From: Paenibacillus dendrobii
Lineage (GTDB): Bacteria; Bacillota; Bacilli; Paenibacillales; Paenibacillaceae
Direction of reading: 5' to 3'
NCBI RefSeq assembly: GCF_009807035.1
Contig: NZ_WUBI01000004.1
Coordinates: 372,001 to 436,000 of the forward strand
DNA: 64,000 bases
In this document: positions 1 to 7,185 of the stretch, one piece after another
How the letters are laid out: the number at the start of each line of letters is the position of its first letter
Numbering within the stretch: the stretch's first letter is position 1
Program-made: the position numbers and the translations under genes
The notes under the pieces: generated by a model
What the model was told of the DNA's origin: nothing
Seen by the model: only the letters and a program-made list of their open reading frames with translations
Databases searched by the model: none

Positions 1-758
1 CCTGTCAGTTGGCTGATGTTGGCAGCCGTCATGTCTCCGAATTTCGGATGCGCGTTGATGCCAGTGCCTACGGCCGTACCGCCGATTGCCAGTTCGCGCA
101 AGGACTCGATGCTGGTGCGGATCATGCCTTCGCTTTTCTCCAGCATGCGGTGCCAGCCGCTGATTTCTTGGCCTAGGGTAAGCGGAGTCGCATCCTGCAG
201 ATGCGTTCTGCCGATCTTGATGATATCCATGTACTCTTCGCTTTTCGTGCGGAACGTTTCTTTCAGCATGGCGATCGCAGGGAGAACTTGATCCTCAACC
301 GCAACAAGCGCTGCGATATGCATAGCCGTCGGGAACGTGTCATTCGAGCTTTGCGATTTGTTGACGTCATCGTTCGGATGAATGCGCTGCTCGCTGCCTT
401 TTTCCTGCAGCATCTGGTTGGCGCGGTTCGCGATAACCTCATTTACGTTCATATTCGACTGGGTGCCGCTACCGGTTTGCCATACAGCCAGCGGGAAGTG
501 CTCGTTCAGCTTGCCTGCAATGACCTCATCGGCTGCCGCCACGATTGCATCGGATTTTTCGGCATTTAGCTTGCCTAGCTCTTTATTAGCGAGAGCTGCA
601 CTCTTTTTCAGGATCGCAAATTCGCGGATCAGTTCCAGCGGCATTTTCTCTGTGCCGATTTTGAAATTTTCAAAGCTCCGCTGCGTTTGGGCTGCCCACA
701 GCTTGTCCGCAGGAACCTTAATTTCACCAATGGTGTCTTTTTCAATTCTGAATTCCAA
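1..758 (-). CDS. fumC: Fumarate hydratase class II, N-terminal part (cut by window edge)
   Basis: Reading leftward, the translation opens with EFRIEKDTIGEIKVPADK and contains the family blocks GSGTQSNMNVNEV, KSQSSNDTFPTAMH, GRTHLQDATPLTLGQE and GTGINAHPKFG, all diagnostic of the class II fumarase/aspartase superfamily. Fumarase interconverts fumarate and malate in the TCA cycle in the cytoplasm. About 252 of roughly 460 residues are inside the window; the GSSxMPxKxN signature loop lies beyond the edge. I place the start at a TTG (756-758): the AGGAGG at 767-772 is 8 nt from it but only 2 nt from the in-frame ATG at 762-764, and starting at TTG gives the length usual for FumC N-termini. Aspartase is less likely because the N-terminus matches FumC. 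Divergent from the alkaline phosphatase gene. Confidence 0.93.
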   Translation of the reverse strand, partial: MEFRIEKDTIGEIKVPADKLWAAQTQRSFENFKIGTEKMPLELIREFAILKKSAALANKELGKLNAEKSDAIVAAADEVIAGKLNEHFPLAVWQTGSGTQSNMNVNEVIANRANQMLQEKGSEQRIHPNDDVNKSQSSNDTFPTAMHIAALVAVEDQVLPAIAMLKETFRTKSEEYMDIIKIGRTHLQDATPLTLGQEISGWHRMLEKSEGMIRTSIESLRELAIGGTAVGTGINAHPKFGDMTAANISQLT

Positions 759-873
759 TTGCATTTCCTCCTTCACCACACGTGTGTTCATATTCAATTC
801 TGAAGTCCATCCCCAAAACATGCGTATTGCAATGGACCCACCTGTTATGAAATATATCATAATCTTCCTTCTA

Positions 874-960
874 TATAAAATGAAATAAAGCAAACCTAAC
901 TTTCTTTCAATTTATCGATATAAAATGAAATAAAGCAAACCTGGCTTTCTTTCAATTTAT
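874..960. repeat. Two tandem 42-bp direct repeats upstream of fumC
   Basis: Two copies (874-915 and 919-960), separated by 3 bp, differ at only two adjacent positions (aa versus gg in the middle). Each begins TATAAAATGAAATAAAGC and ends CTTTCTTTCAATTTAT. They sit in the divergent fumC-phosphatase intergenic region, about 115-200 bp before the fumC start. They could be tandem protein-binding sites, duplicated promoter material (TATAAA in each) or a simple local duplication. The rest of this roughly 330-nt gap is AT-rich, apart from the Pho-box ladder on its right side. Confidence 0.85.
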
Positions 961-998
961 ATACTTTTTCTCATTCTACTATTGGCGTGTCCAGGAAT

Positions 999-1052
999 TA
1001 TACATAGAATTAACATTTATTAGCATTTTGTTTAACAGTTTCCTCCTATACT
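999..1052 (+). promoter_or_regulatory. Pho-box ladder and promoter of the alkaline phosphatase gene
   Basis: Hexamers close to the PhoP consensus TT(A/C/T)ACA recur about every 11 bp: TATACA 999-1004, TTAACA 1010-1015, TTAGCA 1020-1025 and TTAACA 1032-1037. A -10-like TATACT lies at 1047-1052, so the last repeats cover the -35 position, as in PhoP-activated Bacillus promoters. The motif fit is seen in the sequence; phosphate-starvation control is inferred. Confidence 0.7.
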
Positions 1053-1088
1053 TGCCTTAAGAATCATTCATTTGAAGGAGGAATTGTG

Positions 1089-2354
1089 ATGAGAACGAAA
1101 AAACGGGGTATCGTGCAAGCAGCATTGTGTCTGACGGCGGCAGCAAGTCTGGTCATTTCCGGAGGGCTCGCAGAGGCGAAAGGAACTGCAGCATCTGCGA
1201 AAGCGACGACCAAAGCGAAGAATGTCATCCTGTTTGTCGGGGATGGTATGGGTACGGCGCAGCGAGATGCCATTCGCTTGAATACGGTAGGATTAAACGG
1301 CAAGCTACAGATGGATGATATGCCTTATTCCGCATTCCTCCGCACGCATTCCACAACCGCTGTAACCGATTCGGCAGCCGCAGGAACCGCCATTGCCAGC
1401 GGTGTTAAGACGTATAACGGCGCCGTAGGCGTCGATGTGAATAAAAAGCCCGTTAAAACCGTGCTTGAAGTGGCAAAGGGACTCGGCAAGTCTACGGGTC
1501 TGGTGACGACAAGCCAGATTACGGATGCAACGCCGGCCGTATTCGGTTCCCATGTCGAGGATCGATCGCAGCAAAGTAAAATCGCCAAGCAATATTTGGA
1601 TAACAGCAAGGTGGACGTGCTGCTCGGCGGGGGCGAAGACTTCTGGTATCCTGCGGGCAACCCGGGTAAATTCGCGGATCATCCTGCGGAGGACCCCACA
1701 GAGGAAAGCAAGGGAACCGAAGGAAATCTTGTCGATCATGCCAAAAAACTTGGCTATCAATATGTAACCAGCAAGGAAGAACTGAAGCAAGCGAAGAACG
1801 GCAAGATTCTCGGATTATTCGCCAATGAAGAAATGTTCCAACAGAAGCCTGAAGGAGAAGGGGACGTGTACAATCCGGTCGTGCCGTTGAAAGATATGAC
1901 CCAAAAGGCGCTGGATACCCTGTCCACAAACAAAAAAGGCTTTTTCCTGATGGTTGAAGAGGAAGGAACCGATGAAATGGCGCACGAAAACAACGCGAAG
2001 CTGACGATTAAGGCCGGACAAGAGCTGGATAAGGCCGTGGGCGTGGCCAAAGAATTCGCGAAGAAGCATCCGGACACGCTTGTATTGGTGTTGGCTGACC
2101 ACGAAACCGGCGGTTTTACGCTCGAGGGCGTGGATGATAAGGACGAGTCGGGCGACGGTATCTCGAAGGAGGACGGACCGTTCAGCATCTTCGGCTCCAA
2201 GGAGCAGTTTTATGTGGACTGGACGACTTCAGGGCATACTGGAGTCGATATCCCGCTGACAGCGATGGGAAGCGGTGCGGAGCTTTTCACCGGCGTACAT
2301 GAGAACACCTATGTGCATGATGCGATCCTCAAGGCATGGGGTCTTAAGAAATAA
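1089..2354 (+). CDS. phoA: Secreted alkaline phosphatase (PhoA/PhoB family)
   Basis: This is a 421-aa Zn/Mg phosphomonoesterase exported to the cell surface. Residues 1-30 form a signal peptide (basic MRTKKRG, hydrophobic core, likely cut after AEA). Metal-ligand and active-site blocks are all present: FVGDGMG (Asp about 52), TDSAAAGTA with the nucleophilic Ser at about 95, VEEEGTDEMAHENN, LADHETGGF and TSGHTGVDIP. Length matches the Bacillus enzymes. The ATG at 1089 is preferred because AAGGAGG (1075-1081) is 7 nt upstream; a GTG at 1086 is also in frame. A Pho-box ladder precedes it and a strong hairpin follows, so it is probably a single-gene unit induced by phosphate starvation. Confidence 0.95.
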   Translation: MRTKKRGIVQAALCLTAAASLVISGGLAEAKGTAASAKATTKAKNVILFVGDGMGTAQRDAIRLNTVGLNGKLQMDDMPYSAFLRTHSTTAVTDSAAAGTAIASGVKTYNGAVGVDVNKKPVKTVLEVAKGLGKSTGLVTTSQITDATPAVFGSHVEDRSQQSKIAKQYLDNSKVDVLLGGGEDFWYPAGNPGKFADHPAEDPTEESKGTEGNLVDHAKKLGYQYVTSKEELKQAKNGKILGLFANEEMFQQKPEGEGDVYNPVVPLKDMTQKALDTLSTNKKGFFLMVEEEGTDEMAHENNAKLTIKAGQELDKAVGVAKEFAKKHPDTLVLVLADHETGGFTLEGVDDKDESGDGISKEDGPFSIFGSKEQFYVDWTTSGHTGVDIPLTAMGSGAELFTGVHENTYVHDAILKAWGLKK

Positions 2355-2400
2355 TCCTCTCAATGACAGCGAACGATCCTTATAGCTCGTATGAAAATAA

Positions 2401-2442
2401 GCCGCTTATCCCTGACCTAGATCAGGGATAAGCGGCCTTTTG
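2401..2442. terminator. Bidirectional terminator between phoA and the MFS gene
   Basis: A 15-bp perfect stem (2401-2415 with 2422-2436) with a 6-nt loop is followed by CTTTTG on the plus side and by a TTATTTTC tail on the minus side. It lies between two convergent genes. Confidence 0.9.
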
Positions 2443-2456
2443 TGCATGGTGCCCAG

Positions 2457-3998
2457 CTACTTGGCGTGTTTCGGTTTCCTCGCCGGCTTGCGTGCTCTGC
2501 GCAGGAAGAAGGACAGGAGCAAAGCAATGATGGCAATCCAGGTTGCCACGATGAAGGCATCGTTGATCCCCTCGATGGTACCTTTTTCAGAGACGATTCC
2601 GAATACGCTTTGTAAAGCCAGACTGTAGCCTGTTTCTACCGGAACGCCCGCTGAGGCGGCTACGCTCTGCCCGAGCGCCGCCAAATCCTCGCTGACAAAC
2701 GGGTTATCCGAGGTATAGTGGTTGGCAGCATCGGTAATATGTAGCGTAGAACGGGTCGACATAACCGTAACGAGCAGCGCTGTTCCAATCGAGCCGGCCA
2801 CCTGCCTCATGGTGTTGGACATCGCCGTGCCGTGAGCGCCAAGCTGCGGCGGCAGCTGGTTCAGGCCCTCGGTCTGCACAGACATCATGATCAGTGACAT
2901 GCCGAAACTCCGTACGGTGTACATAACCATCAGATGCGAGAAGGAGGTGTCTGAGGTCAGCTTGCTGAACTCAAAAGTCATCACGGCGGTGATGAACAGG
3001 CCAACAATCGCGAGCGGCCGCGCTCCGATTTTATCGAAGATTGCGCCGGAGATCGGTGACATGACACCCATTAGCAAAGCACCCGGCAGAAGGAGCAGGC
3101 CGGACTGCAAAGGCGTAAATCCGCGAATGTTCTGCAAATAGATCGGCAGCAGCAGCATTGCCCCGAACATGGCCATGTTAACGAGCCCGCCGACTATCGT
3201 GGAGACCGTAAAAATATCGTATTTGAATACCCGGAACTCCAGCATCGGTACTTCCATCCTCAGCTCCCTCAGAATGAACAGCATGATGAAGATCGCGCCG
3301 ACAAAGAGGGAGCCGAGTACGGTGACGCTTTCCCAGCCCTTGTCTCCAGCGGAGCTGAAGCCGTACAGCAGAATACCGAACCCAAGCGTTGAGAACACCA
3401 CGCCCCAGAAATCGAACTTCGGCTTGGTGAGTTTATTGACGTTGGTCAGCCACCTGAAGGCAAAGAGAATATCCAGCAGCGCCAGCGGAATGACCATGAT
3501 GAAGAGAATGCGCCAGGTGTAATGCTCTACAATCCAGCCTGACAGTGTCGGACCAAGTGCGGGTGCAAACATCATGGCGATGCCCATCGTGCCCATTGCG
3601 GTCCCCCTTTTTTCGGGCGGGAAAACCGTTAGGAATACGTTCATCACCACGGGCATAATGATTCCTGCGCCACTGGCTTGGATAATCCGTCCAATGAGCA
3701 TCAGTACAAAGGAATTACTAAGTGAGCAGAGAACGGCACCCGCGGTGAACAGCCCCATGGCCGACATGAAGAGCGCCCGCGTACCGTACGAATTAATCAA
3801 AAATGCCGTAACTGGCACCAGTACGCCGTTCACCAGCATATAGGCAGTGGATAACCACTGAACGGTCGTGGCAGATACGTTGAATTCATTCATCAGATGG
3901 GGGATGGCAACATTCAGCAGCGTCTGGTTCAGAATGGAGATGAACGCTCCAAGCAGCAGCACCGTAAGCGTGCGTCCCATATGAAATTCTTTTTCCAT
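2457..3998 (-). CDS. DHA2-family MFS multidrug efflux transporter (EmrB/YhcA type)
   Basis: This 513-aa protein has about 14 hydrophobic segments, the size and topology of DHA2 drug:H+ antiporters. Recognisable pieces are NQTLLNVAIPHLMNEF in TM1, the motif-C-like stretch GIAMMFAPALGPTLSGW in TM5, and a conserved WRILFIMVIPLALLD. It should export hydrophobic compounds across the cytoplasmic membrane. It follows the HlyD-type adaptor gene by 19 nt on the same strand, so the two are co-transcribed, like yhbJ-yhcA in Bacillus subtilis. The ATG at 3998 has only a weak ribosome site; an ATG at 3980 (MGRTLTV) is possible. The substrate cannot be told from sequence. Confidence 0.88.
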   Translation of the reverse strand: MEKEFHMGRTLTVLLLGAFISILNQTLLNVAIPHLMNEFNVSATTVQWLSTAYMLVNGVLVPVTAFLINSYGTRALFMSAMGLFTAGAVLCSLSNSFVLMLIGRIIQASGAGIIMPVVMNVFLTVFPPEKRGTAMGTMGIAMMFAPALGPTLSGWIVEHYTWRILFIMVIPLALLDILFAFRWLTNVNKLTKPKFDFWGVVFSTLGFGILLYGFSSAGDKGWESVTVLGSLFVGAIFIMLFILRELRMEVPMLEFRVFKYDIFTVSTIVGGLVNMAMFGAMLLLPIYLQNIRGFTPLQSGLLLLPGALLMGVMSPISGAIFDKIGARPLAIVGLFITAVMTFEFSKLTSDTSFSHLMVMYTVRSFGMSLIMMSVQTEGLNQLPPQLGAHGTAMSNTMRQVAGSIGTALLVTVMSTRSTLHITDAANHYTSDNPFVSEDLAALGQSVAASAGVPVETGYSLALQSVFGIVSEKGTIEGINDAFIVATWIAIIALLLSFFLRRARKPARKPKHAK

Positions 3999-4017
3999 GG
4001 CAAGACCTGCCCCCTCG

Positions 4018-4653
4018 CTAAATGTGAATTCGGACGGTTGCGTTCATGCCAGGGACAATTCCGAGACCTTTGTAGCCCTCAATTGTGATGATAATGGGTA
4101 CGACCTGCGTCACTTTGGTGTAGTTGGCATTAGAGTTCGTGCTTGGAAACATGGAGAAGGTGGAGGCGGTGGCCAAGCCGATCTGATCTATTTTGCCGGT
4201 AAGCGTCGTATCCGGAAAAGCATCTACGTACACATCGACCGTCTGCCCGACTTTGATTTTATCCAGTTTAGTCTCCTCGATATTCGCCGAAATCCACAGA
4301 TTGTTCAGATTATAGCCTCTGGCCAGGGAAGTGCCAGGTGCCACATAGGAATGGGGGATGGCGTTCTGCTGAACGATCGTGGAGCTGAGGGGAACCGTGA
4401 CATCAAGACGTGTTCCCTGTGCCGCTACGCTCCCGATCACGTCGCCGGTTTTGAAGTATTGGCCGACCTGGCCGTTCCAGCTGTCCAGCTTTCCTGCGGC
4501 AGGCGCGGTGATGGACACGGCTTGCCCCGTAACCTGAGCATTATCCGTTTTGACGTAACTGGATGTTTGATTGTAATAGTAGATCGCCGCTCCGCCCAGT
4601 CCGAGCACAATAATGACGACGAGTACATTGACAAGAAGTGCGCGTGAATTCAT
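4018..4653 (-). CDS. Short HlyD/EmrA-type membrane-fusion adaptor
   Basis: The 211-aa protein has one N-terminal membrane anchor (residues about 8-28), then YVKTDNAQVTGQAVSITAPAAGKL, the first half of a biotinyl-lipoyl-like domain, and its second half further on, followed by a beta-barrel region (WISANIEETKLDKIKVGQ, VDVYVDAFPDTTLTGKID). The long coiled-coil hairpin of Gram-negative EmrA is absent, as is usual for Gram-positive adaptors such as YhbJ. It is the first gene of a two-gene operon with the DHA2 pump and probably assists its export through the cell wall. Divergent from the WrbA-type gene, with 181 nt between. Confidence 0.87.
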   Translation of the reverse strand: MNSRALLVNVLVVIIVLGLGGAAIYYYNQTSSYVKTDNAQVTGQAVSITAPAAGKLDSWNGQVGQYFKTGDVIGSVAAQGTRLDVTVPLSSTIVQQNAIPHSYVAPGTSLARGYNLNNLWISANIEETKLDKIKVGQTVDVYVDAFPDTTLTGKIDQIGLATASTFSMFPSTNSNANYTKVTQVVPIIITIEGYKGLGIVPGMNATVRIHI

Positions 4654-4834
4654 AACGTGTTGTCTCCTCCTAAATGGTTGCTATCTTTAGCCAATTACGA
4701 AAGAGCATCCCCTAAATGCGGAATTTGTATTCAGCCGCGTTGATTTCAGCATGACATCTGAGGAAGCCCGTGGATAAACATAGAGCTTCTGGGGATAAAT
4801 AAGAAATCAAAGCATGGAAAAGGGGACATTCCGC

Positions 4835-5386
4835 ATGAAAATATATGTGATTTACGATAGTGAGAATGGGCATACCGAGGCGCTTGCCCGATCCGTGATG
4901 GAAGGAGTCTCCGGGGTGGAAGGGGCGGAAGCCGAGATTGCCCATGTCAATGATGCCGATATTTATAAGCTGGAGGATATGGATGCGATTATTTGGGGCT
5001 GCCCGGGTCATTTCGGTACGATCAGCGCCGGCCTCAAAACCTGGATTGACCGTCTGGGATATTTGTGGGCTCAAGGCAAACTGGTTGGAAAAGTAGGAGG
5101 CGTATTCTGTACGACGGCTACCGTTCACGGCGGCTTGGAGTCTACCATGATCAACCTGATTACTCCGATGCTCCATAACGGCATGATTATTGTCGGCCTT
5201 CCCGGCAATATTCCGGAGAATGCGCTGTACGGATCGTATTACGGCGTTGGGGTAACCTGTCCCGTGGAACTGTCGGAAGATGACCCGAAGAATCTGCCAA
5301 GTGAAAACGACTTGATTCTGGGTCGGGCCCTGGGAAGACGGGTAGCGGAGGTAACCAGGCAGCTGGTTGCTTCTGCAGCAAGGTAG
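4835..5386 (+). CDS. WrbA-type NAD(P)H:quinone oxidoreductase (flavodoxin fold)
   Basis: The 183-aa protein starts [18 protein letters not shown], the FMN phosphate-binding loop of flavodoxins, and carries [20 protein letters not shown] and [18 protein letters not shown], the FMN-contacting loops of the WrbA family. Such enzymes reduce quinones by two electrons in the cytoplasm. The ATG at 4835 is chosen because AGGGGA (4821-4826) is 8 nt upstream; the in-frame ATG at 4814 has no ribosome site. The next gene begins 13 nt after the stop. Its position opposite an efflux operon suggests a shared detoxification theme, which is inference. Confidence 0.87.
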   Translation: MKIYVIYDSENGHTEALARSVMEGVSGVEGAEAEIAHVNDADIYKLEDMDAIIWGCPGHFGTISAGLKTWIDRLGYLWAQGKLVGKVGGVFCTTATVHGGLESTMINLITPMLHNGMIIVGLPGNIPENALYGSYYGVGVTCPVELSEDDPKNLPSENDLILGRALGRRVAEVTRQLVASAAR

Positions 5387-5399
5387 GGGTGAGTGCTAT

Positions 5400-5840
5400 A
5401 TGGTAATTGCTTTTGTTGTATTGGCCATTGTGGCGCTTATTTTTCTTTTCGTGTATAACTCCCGTTTAACGAAAAAATCCGGACAGCGCCGGGAAGCCAG
5501 GGAGGAGCCTCCAGCTCCGCCCGCAGCACCCGCTACTCCGGCAGTCCCGCCTGCTGAATCTCCTATACCTGCAGCCACGGCTGAAGTAAGGGTGGAAGAA
5601 GAGCAGAGAGCGGTTGTGCCCGAAGTGTCAAATCAAACTGCGATCATGGAAGCCGAAGCCGAAGCGCACCGGTCAGCCAGTGAAGGAGACCGCGCCTACC
5701 GTGAAGCCCTCCGGAAATTCGCGGGCCACGGGCCGCAGGAAGAACAAAGCCTGCCTCCGGCTGCAAAGCAGCCGGATTCCAGCTCTGACGATGCTTACAG
5801 GGAAGCGCTTCGTGCCATGATGCGGGACCAAAAGAAGTGA
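5400..5840 (+). CDS. Small membrane-anchored protein with duplicated AYREALR motif
   Basis: I do not recognise this 146-aa protein. It starts with one transmembrane helix (VIAFVVLAIVALIFLFVY), then a basic stretch, a Pro/Ala-rich linker (residues about 35-65) and an acidic, helical C-terminus. The motif AYREALR occurs twice, in DRAYREALRKFAGH and DDAYREALRAMMRD, about 40 residues apart. It therefore looks like an N-terminally anchored protein with a flexible linker presenting two short helices, probably in the cytoplasm by the positive-inside rule. The ATG at 5400 follows GGGGTGAG; the reading frame is open further upstream but overlaps the WrbA gene without a ribosome site. It is probably co-transcribed with the WrbA-type gene. 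Confidence 0.7.
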   Translation: MVIAFVVLAIVALIFLFVYNSRLTKKSGQRREAREEPPAPPAAPATPAVPPAESPIPAATAEVRVEEEQRAVVPEVSNQTAIMEAEAEAHRSASEGDRAYREALRKFAGHGPQEEQSLPPAAKQPDSSSDDAYREALRAMMRDQKK

Positions 5841-5896
5841 GAAGCTCTCGAAACTTGATACGCGATGCAACGAAAAGCAGCCTTGCCGGGGATCTT

Positions 5897-5923
5897 ACAG
5901 CCGGCGGCTGTTTTTCTTTTTTT
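5897..5923 (+). terminator. Rho-independent terminator after the small membrane protein gene
   Basis: ACAGCC (5897-5902) pairs with GGCTGT (5906-5911) and is followed by an almost unbroken T run to 5923. The stem is short but the T tract is strong. Confidence 0.75.
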
Positions 5924-6017
5924 ACTGCGGAACATTTCATTGTCACCGGCATGCGGCGAATGTTATTTTTAAGGTATAGTTACCATGGCCTGAATCAGCG
6001 GGCAGCGGGAGGAAATC

Positions 6018-6983
6018 ATGACGGCAGCAATAACGGTAATTGTATGTTTGATCTTCATTGTGCTGGTGCTTTTGGGAGCCAGCTTGTACTTCTATCATGT
6101 CGGGATACGACGCAGCAAAAAGGAATTTTTGGAGGAAGATCCGGCATTGATTAAATTGGATCACCCTTGGGAGCAAGAGGAGGAATGGCTGAGCAGCCAG
6201 CCGCTTGAAATGCTCCATCTTCAATCCGAGGACGGACTTCCTTTAACGGGCTACTATATTCCGGCTGATCATCCGTCGGAGCGGACGGTTATCCTGGTAC
6301 ACGGTTACTCCAGTCAGGGCAAGGAAATGGGTGCATTCGCCAAACTTTACCACGAAATGGGCTTCCATGTGCTTATGCCGGATAACCGGGGTCATGGAGA
6401 AAGCGGAGGCGACTACATAGGATTTGGTTGGCCTGACCGCCGGGACGTCATGCAGTGGATCGGTTATCTATTGAAGCGGAGCGGCAAGGAGATGCAGCTG
6501 ATGCTGCATGGCGTATCGATGGGCGGTGCTACGGTGCTGATGACGAGCGGGGAAAAGTTGCCGGAGCAGGTGAAATGCATCGTGTCGGATTGCGCGTACA
6601 CATCCGTAAAGGATATTCTGACGCATCAACTCAAGCAAATGTATAGGCTGCCCCCATTTCCATTGCTCCCCATAACCAGTCTCGTATGCAAGCTGCGTGC
6701 CGGGTACTTTTTTGGCGAAGGAACGGCACTGAAACAGGTGGCCAAGACGCATCTGCCCGTCCTGTTTATACATGGGGATCAGGATACCTTCGTGCCTTAC
6801 GAGATGGTGCATCGGCTAGCGGCCGCGGCAGGAGGAGAGCATGAGCTGTATGTGGTGGCGGGCGCCGTGCATGCCAATGCGTATTTTGTAGATAAAAAAG
6901 AGTACAGGGATCGTATAAGCCGCTTTATCGGCCGTTATATGGTACCAGCTACGGAAAAGGCCGGGAATCACCCTGCGGTCTGA
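6018..6983 (+). CDS. Membrane-anchored alpha/beta hydrolase
   Basis: The 321-aa protein begins with a transmembrane helix (residues about 4-26) followed by an alpha/beta-hydrolase domain. The oxyanion region is VILVHGYSSQG, then PDNRGHGESGG. The nucleophile elbow GVSMGG gives Ser about 167, with Asp about 256 in HGDQDTF and His about 285 in AVHANAY, a complete catalytic triad. It resembles the COG1073 serine hydrolases (YqkD/YfhR-like) of Bacillus, whose substrates are mostly unknown. The start is supported by GGGAGGAAATC before the ATG. It stands alone, after a terminator and converging on the ABC exporter operon. Confidence 0.85.
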   Translation: MTAAITVIVCLIFIVLVLLGASLYFYHVGIRRSKKEFLEEDPALIKLDHPWEQEEEWLSSQPLEMLHLQSEDGLPLTGYYIPADHPSERTVILVHGYSSQGKEMGAFAKLYHEMGFHVLMPDNRGHGESGGDYIGFGWPDRRDVMQWIGYLLKRSGKEMQLMLHGVSMGGATVLMTSGEKLPEQVKCIVSDCAYTSVKDILTHQLKQMYRLPPFPLLPITSLVCKLRAGYFFGEGTALKQVAKTHLPVLFIHGDQDTFVPYEMVHRLAAAAGGEHELYVVAGAVHANAYFVDKKEYRDRISRFIGRYMVPATEKAGNHPAV

Positions 6984-7129
6984 GGAAGAAACGTTCGTCA
7001 ATTCTGAGCAGAAGGCAAGCGGATTAACGGAGTCTGTATCAGATAATATGCCGCAAGCTCATCGCTTAAGGCGGAGCTGATGGGACGGATTCGGTTCTGG
7101 AACATTTGCGGAAAAGAATATAATAAAAA

Positions 7130-7162
7130 AAACCGGCACTGCTCTCAGCAGCATGCCGGTTT
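7130..7162 (-). terminator. Terminator of the first ABC exporter operon
   Basis: AAACCGGCA (7130-7138) pairs with TGCCGGTTT (7154-7162), with an inner CTGCT/AGCAG stem. On the minus strand the stem runs into eight T followed by an AT-rich tract, so it serves the leftward operon. Confidence 0.88.
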
Positions 7163-7185
7163 GTTCGTTATGAATTTCAAACGGG

